Shown here in pieces: positions 31,601 through 42,136 of a stretch of DNA of 64,000 bases. Below the pieces are notes generated by a model that made no database searches, had not been told where the DNA came from, and saw nothing but the letters and a program-made list of their open reading frames with translations. Numbering within the stretch: the stretch's first letter is position 1; each line of letters opens with the position of its first letter. Made by a program: the position numbers and the translations under genes. The stretch is from Odontocerum albicorne. Its lineage: Eukaryota > Arthropoda > Insecta > Trichoptera > Odontoceridae. Where the stretch lies: positions 5,731,723 to 5,795,722 of the forward strand of contig OX463842.1 of assembly GCA_949825065.1 (NCBI GenBank). The letters are read 5' to 3'.

Positions 31601-31929
31601 TTAAAGAAACGTTTGCGAATGGACAAGCTAAACTCCTATACTTTCTATAAAGTGACCACCAATGCTAGGAAAGTCACACACGGCAAACGAAGAAAAATAT
31701 ATGTTTATTAATATTGGGGATTCAATACTTAGTTCTTAGCGTCTATTCGAGTATGTAACTCCCAATGCTAGAAAAAATCTCATTTCAGCTGCTTCTATTC
31801 TTGAACAAATCCTTTTGGTAAACATCACTGCTCATAGTCAAATATCACTGAACTTTCAAAAGATTTACTTTCAACGTGACGGAACAAGGTGATTTAGATA
31901 ATTTATAAGAATGACCTGGTCTGTTAGCT
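31601..31929. other. No gene seen
   Basis: AT-rich flank of the piggyBac-like element; nothing recognised. Confidence 0.35.
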
Positions 31930-32150
31930 TGATCCATTTTGATATACACACATACCATTATGCCGTGTTCGTTTTGGGCAAGGCAGAAAGTACAGATCTC
32001 CACAGCTTTCATCTGGTCATAGATTCCCTCCTGTGTCTTGTACTTCTCCCCTTTTCTTTGGTTAAAATTTGTCATATTATCTCATTTCACGCTTTATTCG
32101 GACTACCACTTTCTCGCTCTGCATTTATTTCAGAAATATATATTATTTTC
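31930..32150 (-). mobile_element. LINE-V 3' fragment
   Basis: Signature ACCATTATGCCGTGTTCG, GGGCAAGGCAGAAAG, then TTTATTCGGACTACCACTTT in LINE-V antisense order. Confidence 0.62.
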
Positions 32151-32479
32151 GTGAATCTCACTTTCTCAATGTGGGCCAAATATTAATTTCTTAAACCATA
32201 TTTTTGAAATGGTTTTAAAACTTTTTTTTATTTAAATAAAAAGTATTATAGTAAAAATATATGAAAACCTTTTTAAAATTTACTTTAAATATTGTATAAA
32301 AACATTCTATAAAATGCAAATTGCTCACTAAATGTGCATACTGGCGTTACTTCCTGACATCCATTTGAAGTCATTAGAAAGTTTCTAGTAGCACGCGAAT
32401 AATTTTACTAATGATAATGCACAATTAGAAGATATTCTTCATATACGAGTAAGTAAAACACTAACATATATGTATACAC
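32151..32479. other. No gene seen
   Basis: AT-rich spacer. Confidence 0.35.
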
Positions 32480-32820
32480 ATCATAAAAAAAAATCCTGTC
32501 AGGGTAGGCAAAGAGCGCCAGGTTTACCTATCGTGACATACATCATTCGCCTCTTCTACATTCATACATCTCGTACGTTTCTCTTACTAACATTAATTTA
32601 ATTAAAATATTATTTACTTTATCCAACCACGCTTTCCTTGGTCTACCTTTATCAAGCATTCCACTCACATTTATTTGCACTGTATGTTTGGTTAGTCTTT
32701 CTTCATTCATTTATTCTTCATGTCCAAAGCAAGTGCTTTTCTTGATGTTACTTAAATTACTTAAGTTCACATTCAACCCTTAGCTTATTCTGTCATATAT
32801 TATCACTCTATGCATTATTT
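32480..32820 (-). mobile_element. LINE-V 3' fragment
   Basis: CTGTCAGGGTAGGCAAAGAG, then CATTCGCCTCTTCTACATTC, ATCCAACCACGCTTTCC and TTGGTCTACC. This is the standard LINE-V antisense succession. Confidence 0.72.
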
Positions 32821-32824
32821 TTTT

Positions 32825-33095
32825 TCCCGGGTGGAAATCAAGCTTCGTACCAACTAGGCCAAGGAAACCGTCGGTGGGTGAAGATAAAACATTTTCGTTG
32901 TATACCATATACGTAATACAGCCTGGCGGGTTTATCACCATTGCGATTTCTATTAATCGATCAGAAATAATATGTCGAAGAGGCCTGAAGTGGAAAGACG
33001 ATAGAAATCCATTAAAAAATAGGTTCCAATGGATGTCGAACATGCGACCCCTGGGCTGGAAGACACATCTCTTATCAATTAGACAATGGTGGTGG
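32825..33095 (-). repeat. Two SINE-A copies: head only, then near-complete
   Basis: A head fragment at 32825-32875 (minus TTGGCCTAGTTGGTACGAAG) precedes a fuller copy at 32905-33095. That copy has the body CCTGGCGGGTTTATCACC and the head region CCCCTGGGCTGGAAGACAC before ATCAATTAGACAATGG. Confidence 0.68.
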
Positions 33096-33694
33096 TAATG
33101 TATTTTGAATATTGTATTAAAAATGACTCATTTTGCTTTGATATTTTACTACACAATAGTAAATATATTATTATTTTAAATAATTAAATTAAACTTTTAT
33201 TATTATTTCAAAACAGAGATTGCATAAAAATTGTTAGTGCTTGTTTCAAAAAACATGTTTCAGCATTAATTAAGCCATTTTTAAGGAAGAATCCCATTTC
33301 CTTCGTACAGGCGGATGGTCCTGAAATTAAGGGTTCTCATAAAACGTTGTTGTAACTCGTGTAACAGCGGAGATCAGATTTCAAGCAAAAAAGAAAACAG
33401 CCGGCGTTAACACATCCCCCGGAACAAAGCCTTTATTGCGTGGGCAGGAGGAATCTCACTCATAACTTGGAGGGATGTTTCATTTCGCTGCTTGATAAAT
33501 TATTTCTGCCTCTTGCGCTTGGTCATCCATAAAAAAAAACTATAATAAAAGTTTCGCCGTAAATATATTTCTCATACTTGTAGTTTTATATATTGACATT
33601 TTTATTCAAATAAATTATTTCATTTAACTTTTTACCATTTCAAAGTAGTACCCATAAATATCATTTATTAGCGAGATTTTGAGACCTTGTAACT
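33096..33694. other. Unassigned; GC-raised single-copy island 33270-33530
   Basis: 33270-33530 has balanced composition, no repeat partner in the window and no coding signal. Candidate regulatory or conserved element, by inference only. Confidence 0.3.
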
Positions 33695-34075
33695 TATTTT
33701 ATACGTACCTACCATTACGCCGTTTTCGTATTGGAGTAGCCAGAGATGATAAAACCCTAGACTTTTCTATCACGATACACCTTCTCATGACTCTTTTCTT
33801 GATATTTCTTTACCATACTTTCCACACATTTGAACTGTACATTTACTTTGATGGTATTTCTGCTTTTTTTTGTTTCAAATATCAAATACTCTATTCTTCA
33901 TCTTTTTCAATACATCATCCTTATATTTAGATTTATTCTTAATCTCTTCCGTATTCTGTTATATAATATTACCTCACGTATTCTTCTTATTTTACTCATA
34001 TCTACAAGCTTTATTCGGCCTCTTCAGTATTTTCCACGTCCACGTTTCACTCTCTTACTTCACAGTTGGCACAAC
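33695..34075 (-). mobile_element. LINE-V fragment
   Basis: TACCATTACGCCGTTTTCG, AGTAGCCAGAGATG and TTTTCTATC start the antisense LINE-V series. CTTCAGTATTTTCCACGTCC and ACGTTTCACTCTCTTAC near the end correspond to upstream coding sequence. Confidence 0.7.
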
Positions 34076-34078
34076 TTA

Positions 34079-34637
34079 ATCAGTAAGATAAATATGTCTC
34101 ACTTATTTGTGCATATGCCTTTAGCCTGTATAGATTTTTTGACCTAATTTGCGAGTCGAAGTAAAATATATCTCAGTTATTTGTGCATATATATCTTTAG
34201 CTTGTGTAGATTTTTTGACTAAGTTTATGAGCTAGTTCATATATATATCTTTACTCTGAATAATTTTTTTGACCTTATCTATGAGTCTGTAAGATAAATA
34301 TTTCTCAGTTATTTGTGCATATATCTTTGACCTGTATAATTTTTTGACCTAATTTATGAGTCAGTAAGATAAATATATCTCAGTTATTTGTGCATATATA
34401 TCTTTAGCCTGTATAGATTTTTTGACTTAGTTTATGAGTCAGTAAGATAAATAAATCTCAGTTATTTGTGCATGTATTTTTAGCCTGTATGGTTTTTTTT
34501 ATCTAATTTATGAGTCAGTAAGATAAATATATCTCAGTTATTTGTGTATATATATCTTTAGCATGTATATTTTTTTGTTGCAGTTTATGAGTCAGTACGA
34601 TAAATGTATCTCAGTTACTTGTGCATATATTTTAGCG
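34079..34637. repeat. About 77-bp tandem array, 7 to 8 units
   Basis: Units beginning TCAGTAAGATAAATATATCT start at 34361, 34439, 34515 and 34592 (spacing 78, 76 and 77), with more diverged or shortened units before. Each contains TCAGTTATTTGTGCATATAT and TTTTTGACCTAATTTATGAG. Confidence 0.95.
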
Positions 34638-35059
34638 AAAAAATATATATTGAAAATTATGAAAATAAATTACAAATATTTAAGAATGTTTAAACATATC
34701 CAGAATATTTTTTCTCTTCTGTGAGCGTTTTTAAATTATGCGTTATTTAAAATGTTAATTTATACAACTTAAAAACGCCCACAAACGCTTTTCTTACCTG
34801 TAGAAATGTAAATTTATTTTTGACGAGTAATTTAATATTCAGAAGTTGATCTATGTTGTTCAACGGTATCCTGGAGGGAAAAAAGGAAATGCAAATATCA
34901 GTTGTATGCAAGATTTGTAAAAAAACTGTAAAAGAAGGGGGATGAAAACTAGGAAATCGTAAAAAATTGATGAAACTGGTTTTTAAGATTTTGTTATTGT
35001 TTCTTTTTTATTGGAATAATTTAGGCATTAATACAACAATAATTAAGGCTTAGCACAAC
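34638..35059. other. No gene seen
   Basis: AT-rich. Confidence 0.35.
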
Positions 35060-35300
35060 TGCGAGCAAACCGCAGTAAATGGAGCCGAATAGTGTTGAAC
35101 TGTTGTTAGTTACCAGGAACGCAACAAAGAAAGAAGACGCAAACACGCTGCAAGTACTGAAGCTTCTTGCCTTATGTGCAACAGGATATGCCTATTGCAA
35201 ATTGACGTACATAGTCATCTCTGGTTCACCAATGTCAAGTATCTGTTTTCACGCTTTGTAATGTGCCTTCTTTCATACTCGTCACGGGTAATGGACATAA
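35060..35300 (+). pseudogene. LINE 3' end with C2H2-type tail, copy 2
   Basis: One frame reads EASCLMCNRICLLQIDVHSH then LWFTNVKYLFSRFVMCLLSY. CLMC ... HSH parallels CPIC ... HIH of copy 1 at 15640-15960. Nucleotide similarity extends through TTTGTAATGTGCCTTCT and ACTCGTCACGGGTAATGGAC. Confidence 0.55.
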
Positions 35301-35424
35301 ACTAATTAGATGAATTACTTTAATTGGCTTTACTTATTCAAGCATATAGTTTCTTTAAAAATAAACTTCTATTAACCATAAAAAATATTTTAATAATTTA
35401 ATTTCATTCGAATTCGTTTATATG

Positions 35425-35480
35425 TTTTGATTGGAAGACAAACGTCATACCAACTAGGTCACTGAGGTTGACAATTTCAA
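35425..35480 (-). repeat. SINE-A head fragment
   Basis: The minus strand reads CAGTGACCTAGTTGGTATGA, a box A match. Body absent. Confidence 0.6.
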
Positions 35481-35828
35481 CTTTTTGCGCATTATTTGTT
35501 TTTTTATATCCATCCCAGAAGATAATAAATATTTGATATTACAAAAACCATACATGTAAAAATGTTTTAAAAATAAGCAGTTTATCATTTTGTGGTCGAA
35601 AAGCAAGCATGTTTTTGGAATTGACTAAAAAACTTGACAATATATAGTTTTTTCATAAATTATGCAATTTTGAAATAATTTTTAATACTATTTTTCATTG
35701 CAACCTTATGAGATGTTAATTTTATTAAGTGAAAAAGAAATCGTTTTCAGGGTCCTATTTCAGCTAACTGAGAAAGATATATATTTTTTATAAACAATAA
35801 ATTTTTAGCTTTTTTTAGTATTACATTA
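35481..35828. other. No gene seen
   Basis: AT-rich flank of the mariner copy. Confidence 0.35.
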
Positions 35829-36429
35829 ATAGCTGCGTTGATTTCAAAACTTTTGTCCAAATTTAAAAATGATCACCAAAAGTAAAACAAAATGGTAAAG
35901 GTTATACATCATTCGAAAGAAAATTTCTGCTCTACAAGATATTGTGTTTGCTTTTACGTTACATATATTATTTTATTTGATTACAAGCTTTCAAAATGGA
36001 ATGTCAAGTAGACGAAAGTGAGCATTTTCGACACCTCCTTCTGTTCGCGTTCAATCGAGGGAATAAAACTGCCAAAGCTGCTTGTTATATTTGCGAAGCG
36101 TATGGTGAATATGCTTTAAATAAAAGGACGGCTCGTCGATGGTTTTTGTGATTCAAAAACGGTAATTTAGACTTGAAATACATGGAGCGTTTTGGACGAC
36201 CAGTGGACTTCGATGAGGGCCGCTAAAACCCTATTATTCATGAAGATCCCCTTCAAACCACCGTCGAATTGACTGAGCAGATGAATTGCAGTCACATGAC
36301 TGTATACCGTCATCTCAAATCAATGGGGGAAACCCAGAAGTTCGGCGCTTATTTCTCATTTATTTATTTTCATCGATTATTTCTCTTCATTTGGAAAAAA
36401 AAACGGACACAACTTATGTTAACACTCAA
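35829..36429 (+). mobile_element. Mariner (SETMAR/Hsmar-like), copy with DNA-binding domain, C-terminus deleted
   Basis: The right terminus (minus) TTGAGTGTTAACATAAGTTG is followed outward by TA at 36430-36431; the left terminus is degraded. The coding start MECQVDESEHFRHLLLFAFN leads into RGNKTAKAACYICEAYGEYA and LNKRTARRWF, the first helix-turn-helix. A second one follows: TVELTEQMNCSHMTVYRHLK. Two in-frame stops are seen (after WFL and after FDEGR). The catalytic domain is deleted and the frame runs straight into the 3' end. It complements 3312-3833, which keeps the opposite C-terminus. Confidence 0.88.
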
Positions 36430-36679
36430 TATATAATTTTACAAAAAAATTCATAATATAACAAAGATATAACAAAAAAAAAGAAATATCATACATGACA
36501 AACCACATTGGTTAAAAATAAACATACTTGGAAAAAACAAGAAAAGTACCATGAATTGGTTATATTACATATCCTGTTTTCTCTCCTTCCTGTTGAAAGG
36601 GATAGTTTTTTACGATTTTGTGTATATATTCACTACAAAATCCAGTTAATTTAAGATTTAATAATTACATTTCTGGATT
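36430..36679. other. No gene seen
   Basis: AT-rich spacer. Confidence 0.35.
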
Positions 36680-37524
36680 CAATAATACGGGACAAAACTC
36701 ATGTACCACGATGTCGGATTCAGTAATACGGGAGCAAACTCATATACCGCTATGTCGTGTTTAGTAATATGGGACCTAACTGCTATGCCACGATATCGTG
36801 TTTACTCATAGTAATACGGGATCAAACTCACTTGCTGCGATGTTGTATTCAGTAATACAGGATAAAATTATTGTGTTGCGATGTCGTATTCAGTAATCGG
36901 GGACTAAACTCATGTGCTGCAATGTTGCTACCAGTAATACGAGATCTAACTCCTGTGCTGCGATGTTGTATACAGTAAGTAATACGGAATCTACCTCATG
37001 TGCTGCGATGTGGTATTCAGTAATACGGGAGCAAACTCATATACCGCGATGTCGTGTTTAGTAATACGGGACCTAACTCCTATGCCGCGATATCGTGTTT
37101 ACTCATAGTAATACGGGATCAAACTCCCTTGCTGCGATGTTGTATTCAGTAATACAGGATAAAATTCTTGTGTTGCGATGTCGTATTCAGTAATCGGGGA
37201 CTAAACTCATGTGCTGCAATGTTGCTTCCAGTAATACGAGATCTAACTCCTGTGCTGCGATGTTGTATACAGTAAGTAATACGGAATCTACCTCATGTGC
37301 TGCGATGTGGTGTTCAGTAATACGGGACGAAATTCCTGTGCTGCAATATTGTATACAGTAAGTAATATGGAATCAAATTCATGTGCTGCGATGTGGTATT
37401 CAGTAATATGGGACAAAATTCCTGTGTTGCGATGTCGTATACGGAACTAAACTCCTGTGATACGATGTTGTATTTAGCAATACGGAAGTAAATTCCTGTG
37501 CTGCGATGTCGTTAGTCAGTAATC
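36680..37524. repeat. Satellite with 297-bp higher-order unit built from about 42-50-bp subunits
   Basis: Subunits contain CAGTAATACGGGA ... CTCATGTGCTGCGATGT. A long unit starting CAGTAATACGGGAGCAAACT begins at 36721 and again at 37018; the next block boundary is at 37315, so the long period is exactly 297 bp twice. The two long units are nearly identical, while subunits inside a unit are clearly diverged. A degraded partial third follows to about 37524. Confidence 0.95.
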
Positions 37525-37968
37525 AAGATATTTAAAAAAAATTAATTTCACGAAGTATACATACGTTAAACACACGTTAAAACAAATAAAAATAAAAAAA
37601 AAAAACAATTTATTTTGTAGCCATACTTGTGACAAACAATGACGGAATGATTCGGATGAAAAATGCAAATAATTATTTTTGGCATTCATCTTGATTTGCG
37701 CGCAATAGGAAACACGCCTAATGCTCCGTTCACACTGCGTGACACGTTGGCTACGAGTCCGTGACGGTTGTACTTATTACTTGTTCTTCACAAGAGCGGA
37801 ACACCAGACGATTCATCGTTCAAAGATGTGTTTTTATATGTGACTTATGGTATTTTTCTAGACCGGTCCTAGTGATTAAGCAGTTTAAAATGCCGCCTGA
37901 GGGTGGCATTTCAAAAATTTCGTGTAAAAACAAAACTATGATTTTTGTTTTTTTTTTCTTGCAATCTA
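37525..37968. other. No gene seen
   Basis: 37690-37770 is GC-raised (CGTTCACACTGCGTGACACG). A frame at 37761-38066 has no motif and overlaps the mariner end. Confidence 0.35.
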
Positions 37969-38924
37969 CAAGGCAAATCCAGAAAGTAAGTGTACTGAAT
38001 TTTTGTAGGTTACAATTTTTTTTATTTAAACAAAAAAATTACGTGGTTACCGTAGTACATATGTAAGCTATTTTTCGACATAGTCGCCATTCCTCTCAAT
38101 GCAGGTGGTGAAGCGGGGTATCAACTTTTTGATGCTTTCCTCGAAGTAGTTTCCCGCCAACCCCCCCGTCCACTTCTCCACCTCCTCCTTTACCTCCTCG
38201 TTGGTTGAAAACCTTTTTTCACCCATGTGCAGCTTCAAGGAGGTAAAGAGATAGTAATCTGAAGGTGCTAGGTCAGGGGGATGCGCGGGATGGTTCAGGA
38301 CATCCCATTTAAACGAGGCGAGCAGTTCCTTGGTGGCGTTGGCCGTTTGTGGTCTGGCATTGTCGTGCAGCAGGCAGACTCCTTTTGTCAGCATGCCTCT
38401 CCTCTTGTTTTGAATCGCCCTCCGCATTTTTTTTAGGATCTCACAGTATCTTGCAGAGTTGATGGTCTCCCGTTGATGCATATATTCAATTAAAATTATG
38501 CCTTGGCAGTCCCAAAACACGGAATGCCATGATTTTCTTGGCTGAAATTGTGGTTTTGAACTTTTTGGCGGAGGGTGAAGAGGTGTGACGCCACTGTTGA
38601 GACTGCCTTTTGGTTTCAGGCGTGTAGTGTGCAACCCAAGTTTCATCTCCAGTAACGATGGAGCGGAGAAATTCATTTCCATGGAGTTTCCAGCGCCTCA
38701 AAAACTCTGGCCCGGCATTATTTATTTCGCACTTGGCGGGAGATGGAATTGAAATTTTTCACGAAACGTGTTGTCGCGTCGACACTTCTCAACTTACTGA
38801 CCTCGAACCGGTCTCGTTGCGGGAGGGGAAGGGTCAGGCTACGCGGAAGTGTAGCCAACATGTCGAAAATAAAATCCATCCGGTCGTGAGAGCCTGAGTA
38901 CACTTACTTTCTGGATACGCCTAG
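37969..38924 (-). mobile_element. Mariner element, 956 bp, both terminal repeats present, N-terminus deleted
   Basis: Terminal repeats: CAAGGCAAATCCAGAAAGTA at the left (after TA 37967-37968) and (minus) CTAGGCGTATCCAGAAAGTA at the right. The leader at 38924-38718 matches 25541-25750. Coding then jumps from CEI to FLRRWKLHGNEFL, skipping the DNA-binding domain. The clean ends could still be recognised by a transposase supplied in trans. Confidence 0.93.
38068..38720 (-). pseudogene. Mariner transposase catalytic domain (DD34D) with one frame shift
   Basis: The first part reads LRSIVTGDETWVAHYTPETK (first catalytic D in GDET). After a frame shift near 38500-38540, it continues through INSARYCEILKKMRRAIQ to CLLHDNARPQTANATKELLA (second D) and PPDLAPSDYYLFTSLKLHMG (third D). 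Exactly 34 residues separate the last two aspartates, the mariner DD34D spacing. It ends with CIERNGDYVEK. The helix-turn-helix region, roughly the first third of a usual 340-350-residue protein, is deleted. All three catalytic residues survive, but in two frames. Confidence 0.94.
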
Positions 38925-38932
38925 TTCGATTG

Positions 38933-39114
38933 ATTTCGGCTACATAAATATACTCGTTTGTTTAAATAAAAAAATTGAATTTAGAGTGCGCAACAAATAT
39001 GTCACAAGTATAAACATTGAACTCTTAAGTCAGGTTGGCTTTGTCAATATGCAGATTTTCTTACATTTCAAGAAATTTAGCCAACCTATTAATACTGATT
39101 TAAAAATTTATATA
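38933..39114. other. No gene seen
   Basis: AT-rich flank of the mariner. Confidence 0.3.
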
Positions 39115-39345
39115 CAGCACGAGTGGTGTTATGATAACCATGCTTGATTTGCATTCCGGTATCTTGGGTTTGATTCCCGGCGGTTTGAGAAATATTTTTA
39201 CATCCACCATATGTACATATCATCACGTCATTTCTTTGTAGGCAGAGGGAATAGTGCGTCTAACTTTCCTATCGTCACATATTTTCTTGCTTATTCTTCT
39301 ATTTCCCACACACGTTACCTTTCCCTCTTTCGAAAATTTATTTAC
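39115..39345. repeat. tRNA-like SINE head (+) followed by LINE-V 3' fragment (-)
   Basis: 39115-39185 has GAGTGGTGTTATGATAACC (box A-like) and TTGGGTTTGATTCCCGG (box B). 39205-39345 has the LINE-V signature ATCATCACGTCATTTC, TAGGCAGAGGG and CTTTCCTATCG. Confidence 0.58.
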
Positions 39346-39949
39346 GGATGCATGACAAAAGACTGACTTAACAAATGTTTAATGCAAGCATGCGTGAGTG
39401 TCGTAGAGAATAATCTAGAAAAAAGTATGATTTGACCAAGCGAATGAAATTTTGACGACAACCATAATTTGCGTAAATTTTAAGATGTCGAAACACATAT
39501 TACAAGTTGAAAATAATGAACTTTTCGGTAATGTTTAGAGGAAAAATGATAAAACGTTTTCATAAGGGCGGCACATTATCTAGGAACGCCCTTAGTATTC
39601 TCTATATAATATGTTGCAATATATCATTCCGTAATGCATTCTTTACATGCATGTCATGAATGTGAAAGATATTTTATTAAAATCTTATGTTTTATGATTA
39701 TTTGGAGGCTAACGACAAACTAGCATTGGAGAAGTTTTTAAAGTTGACACTATTAAGAAATATAACACTGTACTAAGACTTCCTAACCATGCAATTCCGC
39801 CATTAAACGAAACTGATGGAATAAATGTTATTGTTTCGTTTAAGGTTTATCTATTACATAAAACGAGATGCTTTGTTAGCGTGTTGATTTTTTAACTTGC
39901 AAATTTGACTGTATAAATCTCATGTTAAACTGCTAGTTTTATCTGATAA
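39346..39949. other. No gene seen
   Basis: AT-rich, nothing recognised. Confidence 0.35.
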
Positions 39950-40350
39950 CTTAGATATTATAAAAATAACAAAATAACAATTCATACAGCGACGTTAAGA
40001 GAGTTAACTCTCCTCAACGGCGCTCTTACTCCGAGTTCGAAGCGACGAAAAATAAAAAATAAACAAGTTGACTGCAAGAATAGGAGGGTTTGTGTCTGCG
40101 GCCATTTGATTTATCACTTTGCCGCATCTGCACATGTTCAGAAAATAATATTTGGTAAAAAAACTGCAGAAACCTTACCAAGGGAATATGAACTATATGT
40201 ACTGGAAACTGTACTAGAAACGTATACTAGAAACATGTGTAGATCTTCTGATATGTGATAGTAACACATTCGGATTTAGGTGGAGTGTAGTGTATGTTGA
40301 ATTATTTGTTACAAGCATACATTTTGATAAGTCCTAAGAGGTGTGTTTAA
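39950..40350. repeat. Repeat X copy 3 with intact hairpin
   Basis: A single satellite-like unit ends in a hairpin: AGCGACGTTAAGAGAGTTAA paired with CTCTCCTCAACGGCGCT. Then come TCTTACTCCGAGTTCGAAGC, GCATCTGCACATGTTCAGAA, TGTAGATCTTCTGATATGTG and TTAGGTGGAGTGTAGTG, in the same order as copies 1 and 2. Confidence 0.68.
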
Positions 40351-40688
40351 AATTGTTTTCTGAAAATTGGGATAGCGTTGATAATAATTGTTTAAAAATA
40401 TTTTTCACTAAATTATTTCAACATATTTTTTTTTTATTTCACATTTTATGTATATGGTAAAACTTGATACGTCTAGCGGTTTTTTTTTCACAATTAATCA
40501 GCTTAAGAGGAAACAAAACATTTTAAGTTCCATGACAGTGTTTTAAAAAGAAATATTAAGATTAATTAAAAGTGTCACAAAGACAAATATAAAATATCTA
40601 ATAATGTTCATAACGTAGAAAATAATTTTCGTCAATCTCAACTCGTCAACTCGTTAGAGGTGTCAATATAAAAAAAATCGATAAAGAT
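40351..40688. other. No gene seen
   Basis: AT-rich, ending at the left target duplication of LINE-Y. Confidence 0.35.
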
Positions 40689-40705
40689 ACTTTCAGTTGG
40701 ATACT

Positions 40706-40915
40706 CTCTCTCTCCCTGGCTCCATCCCAACTCATTGTTTGCGAAGACTGTTGGGGTCAGCTCTCCTCGTCCTCAGGTTGTATGCTCTTCTGTCCCGGAC
40801 TACGTCCCCCAGGCCGTGCCTCTGCATCAGGTTATCTTTTTGCACCACCCATGAATTCTTTGGGCTTTCTCTGGTTGTTATTCGAGGAAGATCCATGGAG
40901 ATTGCCTGGTTCACA
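40706..40915 (-). mobile_element. LINE-Y, 5'-truncated insertion with exact 17-bp target duplication
   Basis: ACTTTCAGTTGGATACT occurs at 40689-40705 and at 40916-40932, directly flanking the insert. The minus strand encodes ISMDLPRITTRESPKNSWVV, QKDNLMQRHGLGDVVRDRRA and YNLRTRRADPNSLRKQ before a stop, a LINE C-terminal region. The 3' tail is a short GA-rich run. The same sequence, also 5'-truncated, lies at 63075-63362. The perfect duplication suggests a recent target-primed insertion. Confidence 0.94.
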
Positions 40916-41087
40916 ACTTTCAGTTGGATACTACTTATCGAAAATTAATAGAATTAATAGTGTTGTCATTAATCTTCAATAGAGACATATGTATACTTAA
41001 AGATTCTCTTAGCATTACTCATTTCTTAAATATGTTTTTCATGAATGTATGAAATAAGTTGTGATTCTTAATTTATTGAAATAAATA

Positions 41088-41195
41088 TTAAGGTGTTAAC
41101 ATAAGTGGTGTCCGTTTTTTTTCCTAACTTAAAAATGAGCACCAAAAGTAAAACAAAATGGTATAGGTTATACGTCATTCGAAACAAAATTTTAT
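41088..41195 (+). mobile_element. Mariner (SETMAR/Hsmar-like) 5' end fragment
   Basis: AAGGTGTTAACATAAGTGG then GTGTCCGTTTTTTTTCC and AATGAGCACCAAAAGTAAAA matches the 5' terminus and leader of the family at 3312-3833 and 35829-36429. It breaks off before coding. Confidence 0.85.
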
Positions 41196-41885
41196 TTAGA
41201 TAGTGTCTCAGCATCCGATAACTCATAACTTAGGCAGATTGCGTATTATCTAAGTCCGTATTTTTTTAACATTTATGATCAACTCTTTCTCCTCCACCTA
41301 GTTTGATCTTAAACCCTGTTTATGCAGACCGTTTTGGAATAAGTCTATAAAATATTTAATATTTGTTTGCTCTAAAAATTATATTTCAAAATTTGTAATG
41401 GTGTTTTATGCATGTTTTTTTGTACGTCTCGAATAATTAATAAATGAGGGATTCCATATGTTGAAAAATAATAAATAAATGAGGGATTTCATATGTTGAA
41501 AAATAAATATATTAGGTAACTTTTGAGTGCAAAGTTAAATATTTAACATATTTGGCATATAAAGTTGAATACGACAAAGTGAAATAATTGTATTGTATAT
41601 TGCTACACGGTTTAATAATATTTTTCTCATTCAGAAGTCTCTCGGATAAATGTAAATGGTGCCTCGGAAAGTTACGGTTAGTGATTACGGATATTTCGCC
41701 ATTAACGTACTCATCCAACGAGACTTGGGAAGGCATACTATATCTGTATATCTGGATTCTATGGATTTGTTCTTCATGTTTTAAGTACAATACATTTGAA
41801 ACGAAATATTAAGGAAGTATTCTCACATATGAAATATTGTTTGAATTTCATTTAATTCTTTAAGTTTATTAAACTCGTATATCCT
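41196..41885. other. No gene seen; a two-copy short duplication at about 41432-41510
   Basis: The phrase AATAAATGAGGGATT followed by CATATGTTGAAAAATAA occurs twice in tandem. Confidence 0.45.
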
Positions 41886-42136
41886 CCTCCGTGGTTGCAG
41901 TCCTAAGACTGGTTTGCAGCAATTTCAACTCTTCTCCTCCATTCCCCCCTGTCCTGTGCGGCTCTTTTTAAATCTGTATATGTTGAGCAGCGCACGCCCA
42001 CCAACATGTCCTCCAGGTACTCTCGGCGTGGGCGTCCCCTAGAGTTTGTCCCCTCGGTCATACCCTCCATTATGGCATGCAAGAGGCCCTCTTGTCGTAT
42101 TATATGACCGATCCATCTTGCACGCCTTTCGGACAA
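41886..42136 (-). pseudogene. LINE-Z reverse-transcriptase C-terminus (3' half of a chimeric LINE)
   Basis: The minus strand reads SERRARWIGHIIRQEGLLHA, IMEGMTEGTNSRGRPRREYL and DLKRAAQDRGEWRRRVEIAA, then NQS and a stop. This is a common insect LINE ending. Immediately upstream, without visible target duplication, the sequence is LINE-Y (42137-42350). The protein is 5'-truncated. Confidence 0.85.

Noticed and set aside
33830..34147. Plus-strand hydrophobic ORFs
   Set aside because: They lie in antisense LINE-V sequence and enter the 77-bp array; composition only.
36680..37524. CRISPR-like regular array
   Set aside because: Subunits are diverged tandem repeats with no constant-repeat/variable-spacer alternation.
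38658..38897. Plus-strand ORF across the mariner leader
   Set aside because: Antisense shadow of the mariner 5' region.
40697..40982. Plus-strand ORFs across LINE-Y (40697-40948 and 40782-40982)
   Set aside because: Shadows of the minus-strand LINE-Y coding sequence.
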